Shown: in pieces, positions 63,743-64,000 of the stretch
How the letters are laid out: every line of letters begins with the position of its first letter
Position numbering within the stretch: the stretch's first letter is position 1
From: Pohlia nutans
Taxonomy: Eukaryota > Streptophyta > Bryopsida > Bryales > Mniaceae
NCBI GenBank assembly: GCA_022496805.1
Contig: CM040103.1
Location: 6,466,001-6,530,000, forward strand
Direction of reading: 5' to 3'
Length of the DNA stretch: 64,000 nt
Made by a program: the position numbers and the translations under genes
Notes under the pieces: model-generated
Told to the model about the DNA's origin: nothing
Seen by the model: the letters and a program-made list of their open reading frames with translations, nothing else
The model's database searches: none

Positions 63743-64000
63743 GCACAGAGAAGATCTTGTGAAAAACAATTCATTGAAAATAAATAAAAATTCAGCCCTT
63801 GGGAGGGTGTCAAAGTTGGTAGATGGGAAATTTCCCTCACATGCGCTTTTAGAATGACGATGACGTGTCTGATTTCGGATGCAATCGTACTGTTGGAACG
63901 GACTTGTTTTGAATACAAAGTGGTCTTTGTAGTCTGTCTTCAAAAAGATTGTGCAACCATGCCAAATACGTCCAAAACTATAATCTTGCGACCAATATGT

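Noticed and set aside
1..64000. tRNA, rRNA, CRISPR arrays, operons
   Set aside because: No tRNA cloverleaf, rRNA stretch or regularly spaced spacer array was recognised by eye; CRISPR and operons are not expected in this eukaryotic nuclear DNA.

Overview
The window is nuclear DNA of a land plant. The recognisable genes are plant families: a two-domain AP2 transcription factor, a LORELEI-like co-receptor, a GH28 pectinase, a cytosolic ascorbate peroxidase with ten coding exons, and an acylamino-acid-releasing enzyme. Genes are sparse, GC-rich islands in AT-rich DNA packed with miniature transposons. That density, and the DNA transposon content, make a non-seed plant (bryophyte-like) plausible, but the sequence alone does not prove the lineage.

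Layout. 1-13700: repeats only. Two copies of a ~780-bp TIR element lie here, one split by a 5'-truncated LINE with a 13-bp target duplication; hairpin and CACTA-type miniatures are also present. 13770-15415: LORELEI-like gene (minus strand), followed by a small candidate exon pair under a telo-box promoter (15679-16950). 18860-34100: a tandem segmental array of [polygalacturonase relic + AP2 gene + flank]. Three intact, intronless AP2 genes (20668-21723, 28529-29587, 32627-33679, all minus) and two differently broken polygalacturonase relics are present. A 2.1-kb insertion with a Ulp1-like peptidase relic and a tandem-repeat block separates the second pair. 35000-38700: TTAA-bounded repeats and a perfect 65-bp-arm palindrome. 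38762-40381: a nearly intact Tc1-type (DD34E) transposon with matching ends, TA duplication and one frameshift. 41488-43977: intronless acylamino-acid-releasing enzyme with an apparent dual-targeting N terminus. 44500-57000: a locally duplicated segment, minisatellites and many miniature transposons, some nested. 57400-61277: ascorbate peroxidase with a 5'UTR intron and a TTAA element in coding intron 4. 61300-64000: no gene recognised; nested TIR element near the end.

The genes do not form a pathway. The two complete enzymes are housekeeping functions (peroxide detoxification; removal of N-acetylated residues and oxidised protein). The most unusual content is mobile DNA: a Tc1-type element in a plant context, and a large set of TTAA-flanked elements with CCCCTAAA-like ends. 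For three TTAA-element insertions a related unoccupied copy of the same locus is present in this window, so those insertions can be read directly.
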